DNA of 64,000 nucleotides from assembly GCA_026410415.1 (NCBI GenBank), contig JAPMLR010000002.1:1-64000 (forward strand). The letters run 5' to 3'. Positions 25,963-35,275 of this stretch are shown one piece after another. The notes beneath the pieces are model-generated. The model was not told the origin of the DNA. It made no database searches and saw only the letters and a list, made by a program, of their open reading frames with translations. Source of the DNA: Denitratimonas yunnanensis (SeqCode). GTDB lineage: Bacteria; Pseudomonadota; Gammaproteobacteria; Xanthomonadales; Xanthomonadaceae. Within the stretch, counting starts at the first letter, position 1, and each line of letters opens with the position of its first letter. The translations under genes were made by a program, and so were the position numbers.

Positions 25963-27225
25963 TCAGGCGGCTTGCCACAGGGCAGGGATCGGTACGGCGA
26001 ACAGACGATCGCCGAATCCCAGTGTCGCCTCGCCGTCGTACAACACAACGCCTGCGGAGAATCGCTTTCCGGTGGCCTCTCGCAACTTGATCAGGCCGCG
26101 GAAATCGCTTTCCGTAACGGTTGCCGCAGCCTTGACCTCTACTCCAGCCAACGCATGTGCGCCACGCTCGATCACGATATCCACCTCGGTGCCATCCCGG
26201 TCGCGATAGTGGTAGAAGCCTGCCCCCATATCACTCCAGCTTTCCTGCCGGCGCAGTTCCTGAAACACGAAGGTTTCCAACAGATGCCCGAGCATGGCCC
26301 GATCACCCGCCAAGGCACCCGCATCCACACCCAGCAGCGCGCAGGCTAGGCCGCTGTCACCCAGATGCAATTTGGGTGTTTTCACCAGACGGCTAAGCCG
26401 ATTGCTGTGCCACGGCGGCAAACGCTCCAGCAGGAAGACACGTTCCAGCAAGGTTACATAGTCCGCAATGGTGGGGCGGCTGAGTTGGAATGGCGCAGCC
26501 AGATCGCTGGCATTGAACAACTGCGCCGTTTGTGCCGCTGCGGCGGCCAACAGGCGGGGCAATGCGTCCAGCGAATGGATACGACTCAGATCACGCACGT
26601 CACGCTGCACCAGCGCATCGATATAGTCGCGATACCAAGCGGTGCGTCGCCGTGGCGTCGCGCGTGCCAACGCAGCGGGATAACCGCCCGCCACAACCAC
26701 ATCGATCAAGCGCGCCCCCAATCGCTGGTTGCGTTCACCGGTGAACGAGCCGGCGAACGAGCCCTCTTGAAACAGCGCCTCCAAGAACTGGCCAGGCTGG
26801 TCGGCCAGTTCGCATTGCGCCAATGGATGCAGCCGCAGCACCGACATGCGCCCGGCCATGGAATCGGCCAGCTTCGGCAACAACAAGACATTGGCCGAGC
26901 CGGTCAGCAGAAACCGCCCTGGTTTGCGGTCACGGTCCACCACATGCTTCAGCGTGGTGAACAGTCCAGGCAGGCGTTGCACTTCATCCAGAATGACCTT
27001 TGCCGGCAGCGCGTCCACAAACCCTACCGGGTCCACTTCGGCGGCGGCGCGTGTCGTCTCATCATCGAAACTGACATAGCGATAGCCCAGTGGCTCCCCC
27101 ACCACTCTGGCCAAGGTGGTCTTGCCGCACTGTCGCGGACCATGCACCAACACCACCGGCGAATCGGCCAGCGCCTCGCGCAGCAATGGTGTGGCCTGGC
27201 GGGCATGGATCACGGTATCGGGCAT
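25963..27225 (-). CDS. AAA+ ATPase with DUF4143 C-terminal domain
   Basis: The 420-residue protein has Walker A GPRQCGKTTL near residue 30, the Walker B block KVILDEVQRLPGLF near residue 80 and the sensor block GRFLLTGSANVLLLP. The C-terminal part has the DUF4143 region with a nuclease-like end (GTEVDIVIERGAHALAGVEVKAA), in which D-x-V-I-E and E-V-K recall restriction-type folds. Members are frequent, mobile and of unknown function. The start codon abuts the last of four direct repeats, so the gene is probably under its own operator. It sits in the accessory stretch separating prpF from acnD. Confidence 0.88.
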   Translation of the reverse strand: MPDTVIHARQATPLLREALADSPVVLVHGPRQCGKTTLARVVGEPLGYRYVSFDDETTRAAAEVDPVGFVDALPAKVILDEVQRLPGLFTTLKHVVDRDRKPGRFLLTGSANVLLLPKLADSMAGRMSVLRLHPLAQCELADQPGQFLEALFQEGSFAGSFTGERNQRLGARLIDVVVAGGYPAALARATPRRRTAWYRDYIDALVQRDVRDLSRIHSLDALPRLLAAAAAQTAQLFNASDLAAPFQLSRPTIADYVTLLERVFLLERLPPWHSNRLSRLVKTPKLHLGDSGLACALLGVDAGALAGDRAMLGHLLETFVFQELRRQESWSDMGAGFYHYRDRDGTEVDIVIERGAHALAGVEVKAAATVTESDFRGLIKLREATGKRFSAGVVLYDGEATLGFGDRLFAVPIPALWQAA

Positions 27226-27304
27226 CGGCTGATTGAAAGAATTTATGTCGGCTGATTGTAAATTTCAGCCTCGGCTGATTGCAAGAAAAGGGGGCGGCTG
27301 ATTG
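27226..27304 (-). repeat. four direct repeats at exact 23-bp spacing before the DUF4143 ATPase
   Basis: CGGCTGATTG occurs at 27226-27235, 27249-27258, 27272-27281 and 27295-27304, each 23 bases apart, with A/T-rich tracts after each. Read on the gene strand this is CAATCAGCCG repeated four times, the last copy ending directly at the ATG. A partial fifth GGCTGA lies at 27311. Regular spacing close to two helix turns suggests an operator for a protein that binds one DNA face repeatedly. Confidence 0.8.
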
Positions 27305-27317
27305 TAGATTGGCTGAC

Positions 27318-27462
27318 TCAGGCCCCGAACGCGGAGCGCACCTGCGAGGCCTTCAACATCACGAACGCATCCTCATGCGCACAGCCGAAGTGCTCGCCGC
27401 AAGCGTGGCTTTACCCGCCCCATTGGCGGGCCGGCAATGAGGATGATCTTCTTGTCGCTCAT
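27318..27462 (-). pseudogene. P-loop kinase (zeta-toxin-like) remnant
   Basis: From an ATG at 27462 the frame reads MSDKKIILIAGPP, and after a one-base slip NGAGKATLAA, together a broken IAGPNGAGKTT P-loop as in zeta toxins. A third frame continues GEHFGCAHEDAFVMLKASQV and RSAFGA before TGA at 27318. The pieces cannot make a full protein. It lies directly after a broken parE. Confidence 0.45.
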
Positions 27463-27646
27463 GGCGTGCTTTCCGTCTCCCGTTCCGCCACGCGCACCTG
27501 CCGGGGTACTGCTGGATCAGCTCGTACACCGCTCGCAAGGCATAGGCAAAAACCAGTTCCAGCGCCAGGCCACCTTGGGTGGCGTACCAGGTGGCCGCTT
27601 CGTTTGCATCGCTTCTAGCCTGCCTGCTCAGGCGCAACGGTGTCAT
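27463..27646 (-). pseudogene. truncated ParE-type toxin
   Basis: The start MTPLRLSRQARSDANEAATW and the block AYALRAVYELIQQYPGR are typical of the first 60 residues of ParE/RelE toxins. After that the expected RRCLVRRFPYGV-type core strands are absent and the frame runs into the P-loop remnant. The ATG overlaps the stop of the antitoxin gene (ATGA). Confidence 0.65.
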
Positions 27647-27891
27647 TCGCCGGCTCGTTGCCGGGCGCGTTCACGCATGCGCTCGAAATAGTCCGGTTCG
27701 ATTGGCTCCGCCGGACCGGAGGCCATCCCTTCGGCGATCAACCGGCGCAGGAACTCCGCCGCCATTTCGCGCTGGCGCTGACGGATCAAATCGCGCATGT
27801 AGTCGGAGGTGCTGGCGAACCCGCCTCCGCGGACTTCCTCGTCCACGAACTGCTTGAGCGGATCAGGCAAGGACACATTCATGGTGGCCAC
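27643..27891 (-). CDS. ParD-type antitoxin (ribbon-helix-helix)
   Basis: The 82-residue protein begins MATMNVSLPDPLKQFVDEEV and has the FASTSDYMRDLIRQRQRE helix pair that defines the ParD/CopG ribbon-helix-helix antitoxins. A GTG at 27891 with GGAG at good distance is used; an ATG three codons later also fits. The toxin that should follow is truncated, so this is an orphan antitoxin that could still neutralise related toxins elsewhere. Confidence 0.8.
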   Translation of the reverse strand: MATMNVSLPDPLKQFVDEEVRGGGFASTSDYMRDLIRQRQREMAAEFLRRLIAEGMASGPAEPIEPDYFERMRERARQRAGE

Positions 27892-28075
27892 GGCAGGCTC
27901 CTATGGCGAAAATTGCCATCCAAGACTACGCAGCCTCCTGTCAGAGGGCAATCATTGGCAAATTGGGTTGCTGGGTGGAACGCGGCGTTGCATTCACGCG
28001 CGTAATAACCGTGTTGAAATGCTTTGCGGGTGCAACGATTTAGGTCTGCATCATTACGTATAACCGGAGCCCACC

Positions 28076-29089
28076 ATGAGCCAGTCGCCGATCCTCTCCA
28101 TCGCTTCGCTCGCCACGCCATGGCGTGGGGCCGATCCGTTTCTGTTCATGGCGCACCATCTGGATCTGTATCCGCAAGGCGATGGTGCGCTGGCGCCGAA
28201 GGCGTCTCTGGCCGGGCGGCAGATGGGGTCGGATTTCGCCGGCAAGGATGGCTGGAGCATGTATCACGGCGAGCGCGTGCCGGGGTTTCCGGCGCATCCG
28301 CATCGCGGCTTTGAAACCATCACCATCGTCACGCAGGGCTATGTGGATCACGCCGATTCGCTCGGCGGCAAGGCGCGTTATGGCATGGGCGATGTGCAGT
28401 GGCTCACTGCCGGTGGCGGCATCATGCATTCGGAAATGTTTCCGCTGCTGCACGCCGAGGCCGACAACACCCTGAACCTGGCTCAGGTCTGGCTGAATCT
28501 GCCGGCGGCCAACAAGATGGCACCGGCGCATTTTTCCATGTTCTGGAACGAGGACATCCCGGTGGTGGATGAGGCCGAAGGCGTGAGCGTGCGGGTGATC
28601 GCCGGCGGTTATGGCGATGCGCAACCCTTGTCACCGCCGCCCGATTCCTGGGCGGCCACACCGCAAGCGCAGATCGCCATCTGGCTGACACGTATTCCTG
28701 CTGGTGCGAGCTGGAAGGTGCCGGCTGCCGGCGCGGGCCTGTCGCGTTCGCTGCATCTGCTGGTGGGCGAAGGCTTGGACATCAGCGGCTTTGCCTTGCC
28801 GCAACGGCATCTGGCCGAAGTGCGCTCGGACGTGGCGTTGACGGTTCGCAATACCGGCAGCACCGAAGCGCAGGTGTTGCTGTTGCAGGCGCGCCCCATC
28901 GGCGAGCCGGTGGCGAGCTATGGGCCGTTCGTGATGAACACGCCGGAGCAGATCCAGCAGACGTTCGCGGATTTCCAGCGCACCCGTTTCGGCGGCTGGC
29001 CGTATCCGGATGGCGCCCCCACGCATGGTGATCAGGCGCAGCGCTTCGCGCTGTATCCGGGCGGGGAAGAATCCAGGCCGGGGGCGTGA
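28076..29089 (+). CDS. pirin family protein
   Basis: The 337-residue bicupin has the pirin metal-site block FPAHPHRGFETITIVTQG near residue 70, with the histidines and glutamate of the cupin site, and the following VQWLTAGGGIMHSEMF block. Bacterial pirins include quercetinases and redox or stress regulators; the substrate here is unknown. It converges on corA across a 54-base gap that carries a strong hairpin. Confidence 0.9.
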   Translation: MSQSPILSIASLATPWRGADPFLFMAHHLDLYPQGDGALAPKASLAGRQMGSDFAGKDGWSMYHGERVPGFPAHPHRGFETITIVTQGYVDHADSLGGKARYGMGDVQWLTAGGGIMHSEMFPLLHAEADNTLNLAQVWLNLPAANKMAPAHFSMFWNEDIPVVDEAEGVSVRVIAGGYGDAQPLSPPPDSWAATPQAQIAIWLTRIPAGASWKVPAAGAGLSRSLHLLVGEGLDISGFALPQRHLAEVRSDVALTVRNTGSTEAQVLLLQARPIGEPVASYGPFVMNTPEQIQQTFADFQRTRFGGWPYPDGAPTHGDQAQRFALYPGGEESRPGA

Positions 29090-29093
29090 TGCA

Positions 29094-29136
29094 AGCGCTG
29101 GCGGGAATGCTCTTTCCGCGCGTTCCCGCCAGCGCT
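29094..29136. terminator. 14-bp hairpin between convergent pirin gene and corA
   Basis: AGCGCTGGCGGGAA at 29094-29107 pairs perfectly with 29123-29136 around a 15-base loop. It sits in the gap between the two stops and would serve both directions; T-runs are short. Confidence 0.7.
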
Positions 29137-29143
29137 GAAAGCC

Positions 29144-30139
29144 TCAGAGCCAGTCGATCTTCTTGAGGTAGATGTAAAGGCCGGCCACCACGGCGCCGAC
29201 CACGCTGATCAGGATCGGGTAGCTGTAGGCACCGTTCAGTTCGGGCATCACCTCGAAGTTCATGCCATACCAACTGGTCACCAAGGTGGGCGCGGCGAGC
29301 AACGCCGCCCAGCCCGCCAGACGCTTCACCACTTCGCCTTGTTTCAGCGTGACCAGTGCCTGATTGACACTCAACGCGGTGCCCAGCATGTCGCGCAGCA
29401 CATCGATGGTTTCGTTGGTGCGCAGGGAATGATCGTGCACATCGCGCAGATACAGGCGCACTTCTTCGGGAATGGAGATGCCCGGGCTGCGCATGAGTTG
29501 CGACAGCACATCCTGCATCGGCGTCACCGCGACGCGCATGTAGGTCAATTCGCGCTTGAGATCGTAAAGCCGGGTGACGATGCGGCGATCAAACGTCTCG
29601 TTGGTGATGTCCTTTTCCAGTGCCGACAGGGTTTGCTTGAAGTTGTCTACCAGCGGCAGGTAGTTGTCGACGATGGCATCGAGCACGGCATACAGCGCAT
29701 AGGAAGGGCCGAGGGCCAGCATGTCCGGTTCACGCTCGATGCGGGCGCGGGCCGGCGCATAAGACAACGAGGCGCCATGGCGCACGGTGACGAGGTAGCG
29801 CGGGCCGAGAAATACATGGGTTTCGCCGTAGGCGATGCGGTCATCCAGTTGTTGCGCGGTGCTGGCGACCAGAAACAACGACTTTCCGTAGCCTTCCACC
29901 TTCGGGCGCTGGTGCGCCTTTTTCGCATCCTCGATCGCCAGATCGTGCAGGCCGAATTCTTCCTGGAGCAGGGCGAGCACCGCGTCGTCCGGTTCATACA
30001 GGCCGATCCAGACATAGCTGCCATCGTCGATGACCAGCGCTTCGCTGACATCTTCGATATGCAGGTCGCTGCGCTCGCCGTCTTTCGAGTAGACGGCGCA
30101 ATTGATGACACAAGAGGGATTGTTGCGCGGTGGAGTCAT
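29144..30139 (-). CDS. corA: CorA-type Mg2+/Co2+ transporter
   Basis: The 331-residue protein has a long acidic and helical cytoplasmic part and two C-terminal membrane helices. The first helix ends in the signature Y-G-M-N-F (LVTSWYGMNFEVMPEL), the selectivity motif of CorA channels. The ATG at 30139 gives the normal length; the open frame upstream overlaps non-coding sequence. The C-terminus KKIDWL is the usual basic end. Confidence 0.93.
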   Translation of the reverse strand: MTPPRNNPSCVINCAVYSKDGERSDLHIEDVSEALVIDDGSYVWIGLYEPDDAVLALLQEEFGLHDLAIEDAKKAHQRPKVEGYGKSLFLVASTAQQLDDRIAYGETHVFLGPRYLVTVRHGASLSYAPARARIEREPDMLALGPSYALYAVLDAIVDNYLPLVDNFKQTLSALEKDITNETFDRRIVTRLYDLKRELTYMRVAVTPMQDVLSQLMRSPGISIPEEVRLYLRDVHDHSLRTNETIDVLRDMLGTALSVNQALVTLKQGEVVKRLAGWAALLAAPTLVTSWYGMNFEVMPELNGAYSYPILISVVGAVVAGLYIYLKKIDWL

Positions 30140-30288
30140 GCGGGCATCGTGCGCCAGCACATCGTGGCGGGCAAGCGGAGCACAGGCGCTGTGGCCTGCG
30201 CCGAGGAGTCCGGAAACGGATTCTGCAACCTGCGGAGTGAGGCAGTGCTGGCGTGCGCCCGTCGGGCAGGTGTGCGTGACAGCGATGT

Positions 30289-30320
30289 CGCCTTCCATGG
30301 CAAAAAGGCCATGGAAGGCG
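30289..30320. terminator. 12-bp hairpin downstream of acnD
   Basis: CGCCTTCCATGG at 30289-30300 pairs perfectly with 30309-30320 around an 8-base loop. On the acnD strand the loop carries a run of T. It lies 16 bases past the acnD stop and most likely ends that operon. Confidence 0.6.
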
Positions 30321-30335
30321 CAGGCGTGACGGGTT

Positions 30336-32945
30336 TCAGGCGGTTTTGTTGGCCGCCAGAAAATCCTGGGCGAAGCGTTGCAGCACGCCACCGGCTTCGT
30401 AGATGGCCACTTCTTCGTCCGAATCCAGGCGGCAGGTGACGGGCACGTCCACGCGTTCGCCGTTCTTGCGGTGAATCCGCACGATGAGATCGGCACGCGG
30501 TTGGCGTTCGCCGATCACATCGAACGTTTCAGTGCCATCGATGGAGAAGGTATGGCGGTTCTGGCCGGGTTTGAACTCCAGCGGCAACACGCCCATGCCG
30601 ATCAGGTTGGTGCGATGGATGCGCTCGAAACCTTCGGCCACGATGGCTTCCACGCCGGCCAGGCGCACGCCCTTGGCGGCCCAGTCACGGCTGGAACCTT
30701 GGCCGTAATCGGCACCGGCGATGATGATCAGCGGCTGCTTGCGATCCATGTAGGTTTCGATCGCTTCCCACATGCGCATCACCTTGCCTTCCGGCTCCAC
30801 GCGGGCGAGCGAACCCTGCTTCACCTGCCCGTCCACCACGACCATTTCGTTGATGAGTTTGGGGTTGGCGAAGGTGGCGCGCTGCGCGGTGAGGTGATCG
30901 CCGCGATGGGTGGCGTAGGAATTGAAGTCCTCTTCCGGCAAGCCCATCTTGTGCAGGTATTCACCCGCCGCGCTGTCCATCAGGATGGCGTTGGAAGGCG
31001 AAAGATGATCGGTGGTGATGTTGTCCGGCAGCACCGCCAGCGGACGCATGCCGCGCAAGGTGCGCTCGCCGGCCAAGGCACCTTCCCAATAGGGCGGGCG
31101 ACGGATGTAGGTGCTCTGCGGGCGCCAGGCGTACAGCGGGCTGACCTTGGCGACGTGGCCGCTGCGGGGCGCGAACATCGGATCGTACACGCGACGGAAC
31201 TGCTCGGGTTTCACGTGTTCGGCAACGATGGCGTCGATTTCTTCATCCGAGGGCCACAGGTCTTTCAGCGTGACCGGTTTGCCTTCGGTGTCGTGGCCGA
31301 GCACGTCCTGTTCGATGTCGAAACGCACCGTGCCGGCAATCGCGTAAGCCACCACCAGCGGCGGCGAGGCGAGGAAGGCCTGCTTGGCATACGGATGGAT
31401 GCGGCCATCGAAGTTGCGGTTGCCCGAAAGCACGGCGGTGGCGTAAAGATCGCGCTCGATGATTTCCTGCTGGATGGCCGGATCGAGTGCGCCACTCATG
31501 CCGTTGCAGGTGGTGCAGGCGAAGGCGACGATGCCGAAGCCGAGCGCTTCCAGATCGGGCAGCAGGCCGGATTCTTCCAGATACAACTGCACCGCCTTGG
31601 AACCGGGCGCAAGCGAGGTTTTCACCCACGGCTTGCGGGTCAAACCCTTTTTCACCGCGTTGCGCGCCAGCAATGCCGCGGCGATCACGTTGCGCGGATT
31701 GGAGGTGTTGGTGCACGAGGTGATGGCGGCGATGATGACGGCGCCATCGGGCATCAGGCCATCGGCTTCTTCACGCAGCGCCGCATCCAGATTCACCGCG
31801 ATGCCGCGTTCGGCCAGTGCGCTGGTGGGCAGGCGACGGTGCGGATTGCTCGGCCCGGCCATGTTGCGCACCACGGTGGAAAGATCGAATTCCAGCACGC
31901 GCTCGTACTGCGCGCCGGTCATTTCGCTGGCCCAGAAGCCGGCGGCTTTCGCGTAGGTTTCGACCAGTTTCACCTGCTCGTCGCTGCGCCCGGTGAGCTT
32001 GAGGTAATCGATGGTTTGTTGGTCGATGTAGAACAGCGCCGCCGTGGCGCCGTATTCGGGGCACATGTTGGAGATCGTGGCGCGATCACCGATGGTGAGG
32101 CTGTCGGCGCCTTCGCCAAAGAACTCCAGATAGGCACCGACGACTTTTTCCTTGCGCAAGAATTCGGTCAGCGCCAGCACGATGTCGGTGGCGGTGATGC
32201 CGGGCTGGCGGCGCCCGCTGAGCTTGACGCCGATGATGTCCGGCAGACGCATCCACGAGGCCCGGCCCAGCATCACGTTTTCCGCTTCCAGCCCGCCCAC
32301 GCCGACGGCGATGACGCCGAGCGCATCCACGTGCGGGGTGTGCGAATCGGTGCCGACGCAGGTATCGGGGAAGGCCACGCCGTTGTCGACGTAAACCACC
32401 GGCGACATCTTCTCCAGATTGATCTGGTGCATGATGCCGTTGCCCGCCGGAATCACATCGACGTTGTCGAAGGCGAGCTTGGTCCAGTTGATGAAGTGGA
32501 AGCGGTCTTCATTGCGGCGATCTTCGATCGCGCGGTTCTTGGCAAACGCATCCTTGTCGAAGCCCGGCGCTTCCACCGCGAGCGAGTGATCCACGATCAA
32601 CTGCACCGGCACCACCGGATTGACCTGCGCCGGATCGCCTCCTTGATCGGCAATCGCATCACGCAGCCCGGCCAGATCCACCAGCGCGGTCTGGCCGAGG
32701 ATGTCGTGGCACACCACGCGCACCGGGAACCAGGGGAAATCCAGATCGCGTTTTCGCTCGATCAATTGCCCGAGGTAATCGTTCAACTGCGCCGGATCGG
32801 CCTTGCGCACGAGGTTCTCGGCGTGGACGCGGGCGGTGTAGGGCAGCGTGGCCCATGCGCCGGGTTTGATCGCATCGACGGCGGCGCGTGCATCGAAATA
32901 ATCGAGCGCGGTGCCCGGGAGAGGTTTGCGGTACTGGCTGTTCAT
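30336..32945 (-). CDS. acnD: 2-methylcitrate dehydratase, Fe-S type (AcnD)
   Basis: The 869-residue aconitase-family enzyme has the 4Fe-4S ligand blocks AITSCTNTSNP (about residue 433) and FACTTCNGMSG (about residue 500), plus the C-terminal GADYGQGSSRDWAAKG swivel block. Its length and position beside prpC and prpB identify it as AcnD, which dehydrates 2-methylcitrate and depends on PrpF, rather than housekeeping aconitase AcnA. The start ATG at 32945 (MNSQYRKPLPG) is the family norm. Between it and prpC is a 162-base gap with a repeat element. Confidence 0.94.
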   Translation of the reverse strand: MNSQYRKPLPGTALDYFDARAAVDAIKPGAWATLPYTARVHAENLVRKADPAQLNDYLGQLIERKRDLDFPWFPVRVVCHDILGQTALVDLAGLRDAIADQGGDPAQVNPVVPVQLIVDHSLAVEAPGFDKDAFAKNRAIEDRRNEDRFHFINWTKLAFDNVDVIPAGNGIMHQINLEKMSPVVYVDNGVAFPDTCVGTDSHTPHVDALGVIAVGVGGLEAENVMLGRASWMRLPDIIGVKLSGRRQPGITATDIVLALTEFLRKEKVVGAYLEFFGEGADSLTIGDRATISNMCPEYGATAALFYIDQQTIDYLKLTGRSDEQVKLVETYAKAAGFWASEMTGAQYERVLEFDLSTVVRNMAGPSNPHRRLPTSALAERGIAVNLDAALREEADGLMPDGAVIIAAITSCTNTSNPRNVIAAALLARNAVKKGLTRKPWVKTSLAPGSKAVQLYLEESGLLPDLEALGFGIVAFACTTCNGMSGALDPAIQQEIIERDLYATAVLSGNRNFDGRIHPYAKQAFLASPPLVVAYAIAGTVRFDIEQDVLGHDTEGKPVTLKDLWPSDEEIDAIVAEHVKPEQFRRVYDPMFAPRSGHVAKVSPLYAWRPQSTYIRRPPYWEGALAGERTLRGMRPLAVLPDNITTDHLSPSNAILMDSAAGEYLHKMGLPEEDFNSYATHRGDHLTAQRATFANPKLINEMVVVDGQVKQGSLARVEPEGKVMRMWEAIETYMDRKQPLIIIAGADYGQGSSRDWAAKGVRLAGVEAIVAEGFERIHRTNLIGMGVLPLEFKPGQNRHTFSIDGTETFDVIGERQPRADLIVRIHRKNGERVDVPVTCRLDSDEEVAIYEAGGVLQRFAQDFLAANKTA

Positions 32946-32999
32946 GGCTGGCTCGATGACACGGCGTGGCGTATGGATCACGCCACACCCGTTTGATCA

Positions 33000-33072
33000 G
33001 TAGGTCGGGGTTACATCCCCGACGTTCTCTTTACGTTCCGGCATGACTGTCGGGGATGTAACCCCGACCTAC
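33000..33072. repeat. REP-type paired palindrome between prpC and acnD
   Basis: Two perfect 24-base inverted arms (33000-33023 and 33049-33072) flank a 25-base centre. Each arm is itself a small hairpin: GTCGGGG and CCCCGAC around TTACAT. A single REP pair of this type is typical of extragenic palindromes dispersed in Xanthomonadales genomes. Between two cotranscribed genes it could stabilise the upstream message or damp acnD expression. A smaller 7-bp hairpin lies at 32966-32986. Confidence 0.85.
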
Positions 33073-33107
33073 GTCGATGCCGGATGTTTGCGAAGCGGAT
33101 CGGTAGA

Positions 33108-34268
33108 TCACGCACGCTGATCGATCGGCACGAAGGTTTGATCTTCCGGCCCGGTGTAGTTCGCACTCGGGCGGATGATCTTGCCGTCGATGCGTTGTTC
33201 GATGACATGCGCGCTCCAGCCGCTGGTGCGGGCGATGACGAACAGCGGGGTGAACATGTCGGTCGGCACGCCCATCACGTGGTAGCTGACGGCGCTGAAC
33301 CAATCGAGGTTCGGGAACATCTTCTTGATGTCCCACATCACGCTCTCGAGGCGCTCGGCGATGTCGTACATCTTGGTGCTGCCGACTTCTTCGGAAAGAT
33401 CCTTGGCGACCTGCTTGATGACCTTGTTGCGCGGATCGCTGACGGTGTAGACGGGGTGGCCGAAACCGATCACCACTTCCTTTCGCTCCACGCGCGCCTT
33501 GATGTCGGCTTCTGCTTCGTCCGGTGTCTCGTAGCGCTTCTGGATCTCGAACGCGACTTCGTTGGCGCCGCCATGCTTGGGCCCGCGCAGTGCGCCGATG
33601 CCGCCGCAGATCGACGAATACATGTCACTGCCGGTGCCCGCGATGACGCGGCAGGTGAAAGTGCTGGCGTTGAATTCGTGCTCGGCATAGAGGATCAGCG
33701 AGGTGTGCATCGCGCGCACCCAGCTGTCCTTCGGCTTTTCGCCATGCAACAGATGCAGGAAATGACCGCCGATGGAGTCGTCATCGGTTTCCACGTCGAT
33801 GCACTTGCCGTTGTAGGCGTAGTGATACCAGTACAGCAGCATCGAGCCGAGCGAGGCCATCAACTTGTCGGCGATATCGCGTGCACCGGGATGGTTGTGA
33901 TCGTCCTTCTCAGGCTTCACGCAACCGAGCACCGAAACGCCGGTACGCATCACATCCATCGGGTGCGAGGATGGCGGCAGTTCTTCCAATGCGCTTTTCA
34001 CCGCTGCCGGCAGGCCGCGCAAGGATTTGAGCTTGGTCTTGTACGCGGCCAGTTCGGCACGATTGGGCAGCTTGCCGTGTACCAGCAGATGCGCGATTTC
34101 CTCGAATTCGCTGGTGGTGGCCAGGTCGAGAATGTCGTAGCCGCGATAGGCCAGGTCATTGCCGGTGCGGCCCACGGTGCAAAGCGCGGTGTTGCCGGCG
34201 GCGGTGCCGCTCAGGGCAACGGATTTTTTGGGCTTGAAGCCCGGAGTGGCGGTATCGGTGCTGCTCAT
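33108..34268 (-). CDS. prpC: 2-methylcitrate synthase
   Basis: The 386-residue citrate-synthase-family enzyme condenses propionyl-CoA with oxaloacetate. Catalytic residues are visible as His in [10 protein letters not shown], His in [15 protein letters not shown] and Asp in [10 protein letters not shown]. The N-terminal [20 protein letters not shown] cut here is typical of methylcitrate synthases. It is 14 bases from the prpB stop, so it is in the prpB operon. Confidence 0.95.
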   Translation of the reverse strand: MSSTDTATPGFKPKKSVALSGTAAGNTALCTVGRTGNDLAYRGYDILDLATTSEFEEIAHLLVHGKLPNRAELAAYKTKLKSLRGLPAAVKSALEELPPSSHPMDVMRTGVSVLGCVKPEKDDHNHPGARDIADKLMASLGSMLLYWYHYAYNGKCIDVETDDDSIGGHFLHLLHGEKPKDSWVRAMHTSLILYAEHEFNASTFTCRVIAGTGSDMYSSICGGIGALRGPKHGGANEVAFEIQKRYETPDEAEADIKARVERKEVVIGFGHPVYTVSDPRNKVIKQVAKDLSEEVGSTKMYDIAERLESVMWDIKKMFPNLDWFSAVSYHVMGVPTDMFTPLFVIARTSGWSAHVIEQRIDGKIIRPSANYTGPEDQTFVPIDQRA

Positions 34269-34282
34269 GGGTTCTCTCCCGA

Positions 34283-35173
34283 TCAGGATTTCTTGGAAGC
34301 AAACAGGGCATCGAGCTTCTGCTCGAAGGCGTGATAGCCGATGCGGTCGTACAGCTCTTCGCGGGTCTGCATCGCATCGACCACGGATTTCTGGTGGCCA
34401 TCGCGGCGCACCGCGGCGTAGACGTTTTCCGCGGCCTTGTTGGCAGCGCGGAAGGCCGAGAGCGGGAACAACTGGATCGCCACACCCACCGAGGCCAATT
34501 CATCGCGCGAGAACAGCGGGGTTTTGCCGAACTCGGTGATGTTGGCCAGCACCGGCACCTTCACCACATCGACGAAACGCTGATAGGTGGGCAGGTCATA
34601 CGCGGCTTCGGCAAAGATGCCATCGGCGCCGGCTTCGACGCAGGCGATGGCGCGCTCGATGGCGGCATCCACGCCATCCACCTGGATGGCATCGGTGCGG
34701 GCGATCAGGAAAAAATCCTTGTCGGTCTTGGCATCGGCGGCGGCTTTCACGCGATCCACCATTTCACCTTGCGTGACGATTTCCTTGCCGGGGCGATGGC
34801 CGCAACGCTTGGCGCCGACCTGATCTTCGATATGACAGGCCGCAGCGCCGGCCTTGATCAAGGACTTGATGGTGCGCTCGATGTTGAACGCCGAGGGGCC
34901 GAAGCCGGTGTCGATATCCACCATCAGCGGCAGATCACAGACATCGGTGATGCGGCGGGTGTCGATGAGCACGTCTTCCAGCGTGTTGATGCCCAGATCC
35001 GGCAAGCCGAGTGAACCTGCGGCGACGCCGCCGCCGGAAAGGTAGATCGCCTTGTAGCCGGCGCGCTTGGCCAGCAAAGCGTGATTGGCGTTGATCGCGC
35101 CGATCACCTGCAACGGCGATTCGGCAGCAAGCGCGGCACGGAAGCGCGCGCCGGCGGAGGAAGAGTGCGTCAT
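34283..35173 (-). CDS. prpB: 2-methylisocitrate lyase
   Basis: The 296-residue enzyme splits 2-methylisocitrate to succinate and pyruvate, closing the cycle. It has the catalytic K-R-C-G-H block in [16 protein letters not shown] near residue 120 and the VDIDTGFG metal-site block near residue 85. The ATG at 35173 has GAGG upstream. A possible -35 (TTGATC on the minus strand) lies inside the palindrome at 35276-35293, so this first gene of the operon is probably controlled there. Confidence 0.95.
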   Translation of the reverse strand: MTHSSSAGARFRAALAAESPLQVIGAINANHALLAKRAGYKAIYLSGGGVAAGSLGLPDLGINTLEDVLIDTRRITDVCDLPLMVDIDTGFGPSAFNIERTIKSLIKAGAAACHIEDQVGAKRCGHRPGKEIVTQGEMVDRVKAAADAKTDKDFFLIARTDAIQVDGVDAAIERAIACVEAGADGIFAEAAYDLPTYQRFVDVVKVPVLANITEFGKTPLFSRDELASVGVAIQLFPLSAFRAANKAAENVYAAVRRDGHQKSVVDAMQTREELYDRIGYHAFEQKLDALFASKKS

Positions 35174-35275
35174 GGCTGTGTCCTCGTGGAGGCCGGCCAG
35201 TGTGCGCCGGCAAGGGGGAAATCTCATGCGGCTGTGCGCCATCGGGAGCAGGACTTTGGCAGCTCGTGTTGCATT

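Noticed and set aside
30378..32996. 872-codon open frame antisense to acnD
   Set aside because: The sense strand is an unambiguous aconitase family gene; the antisense product has no recognisable fold.
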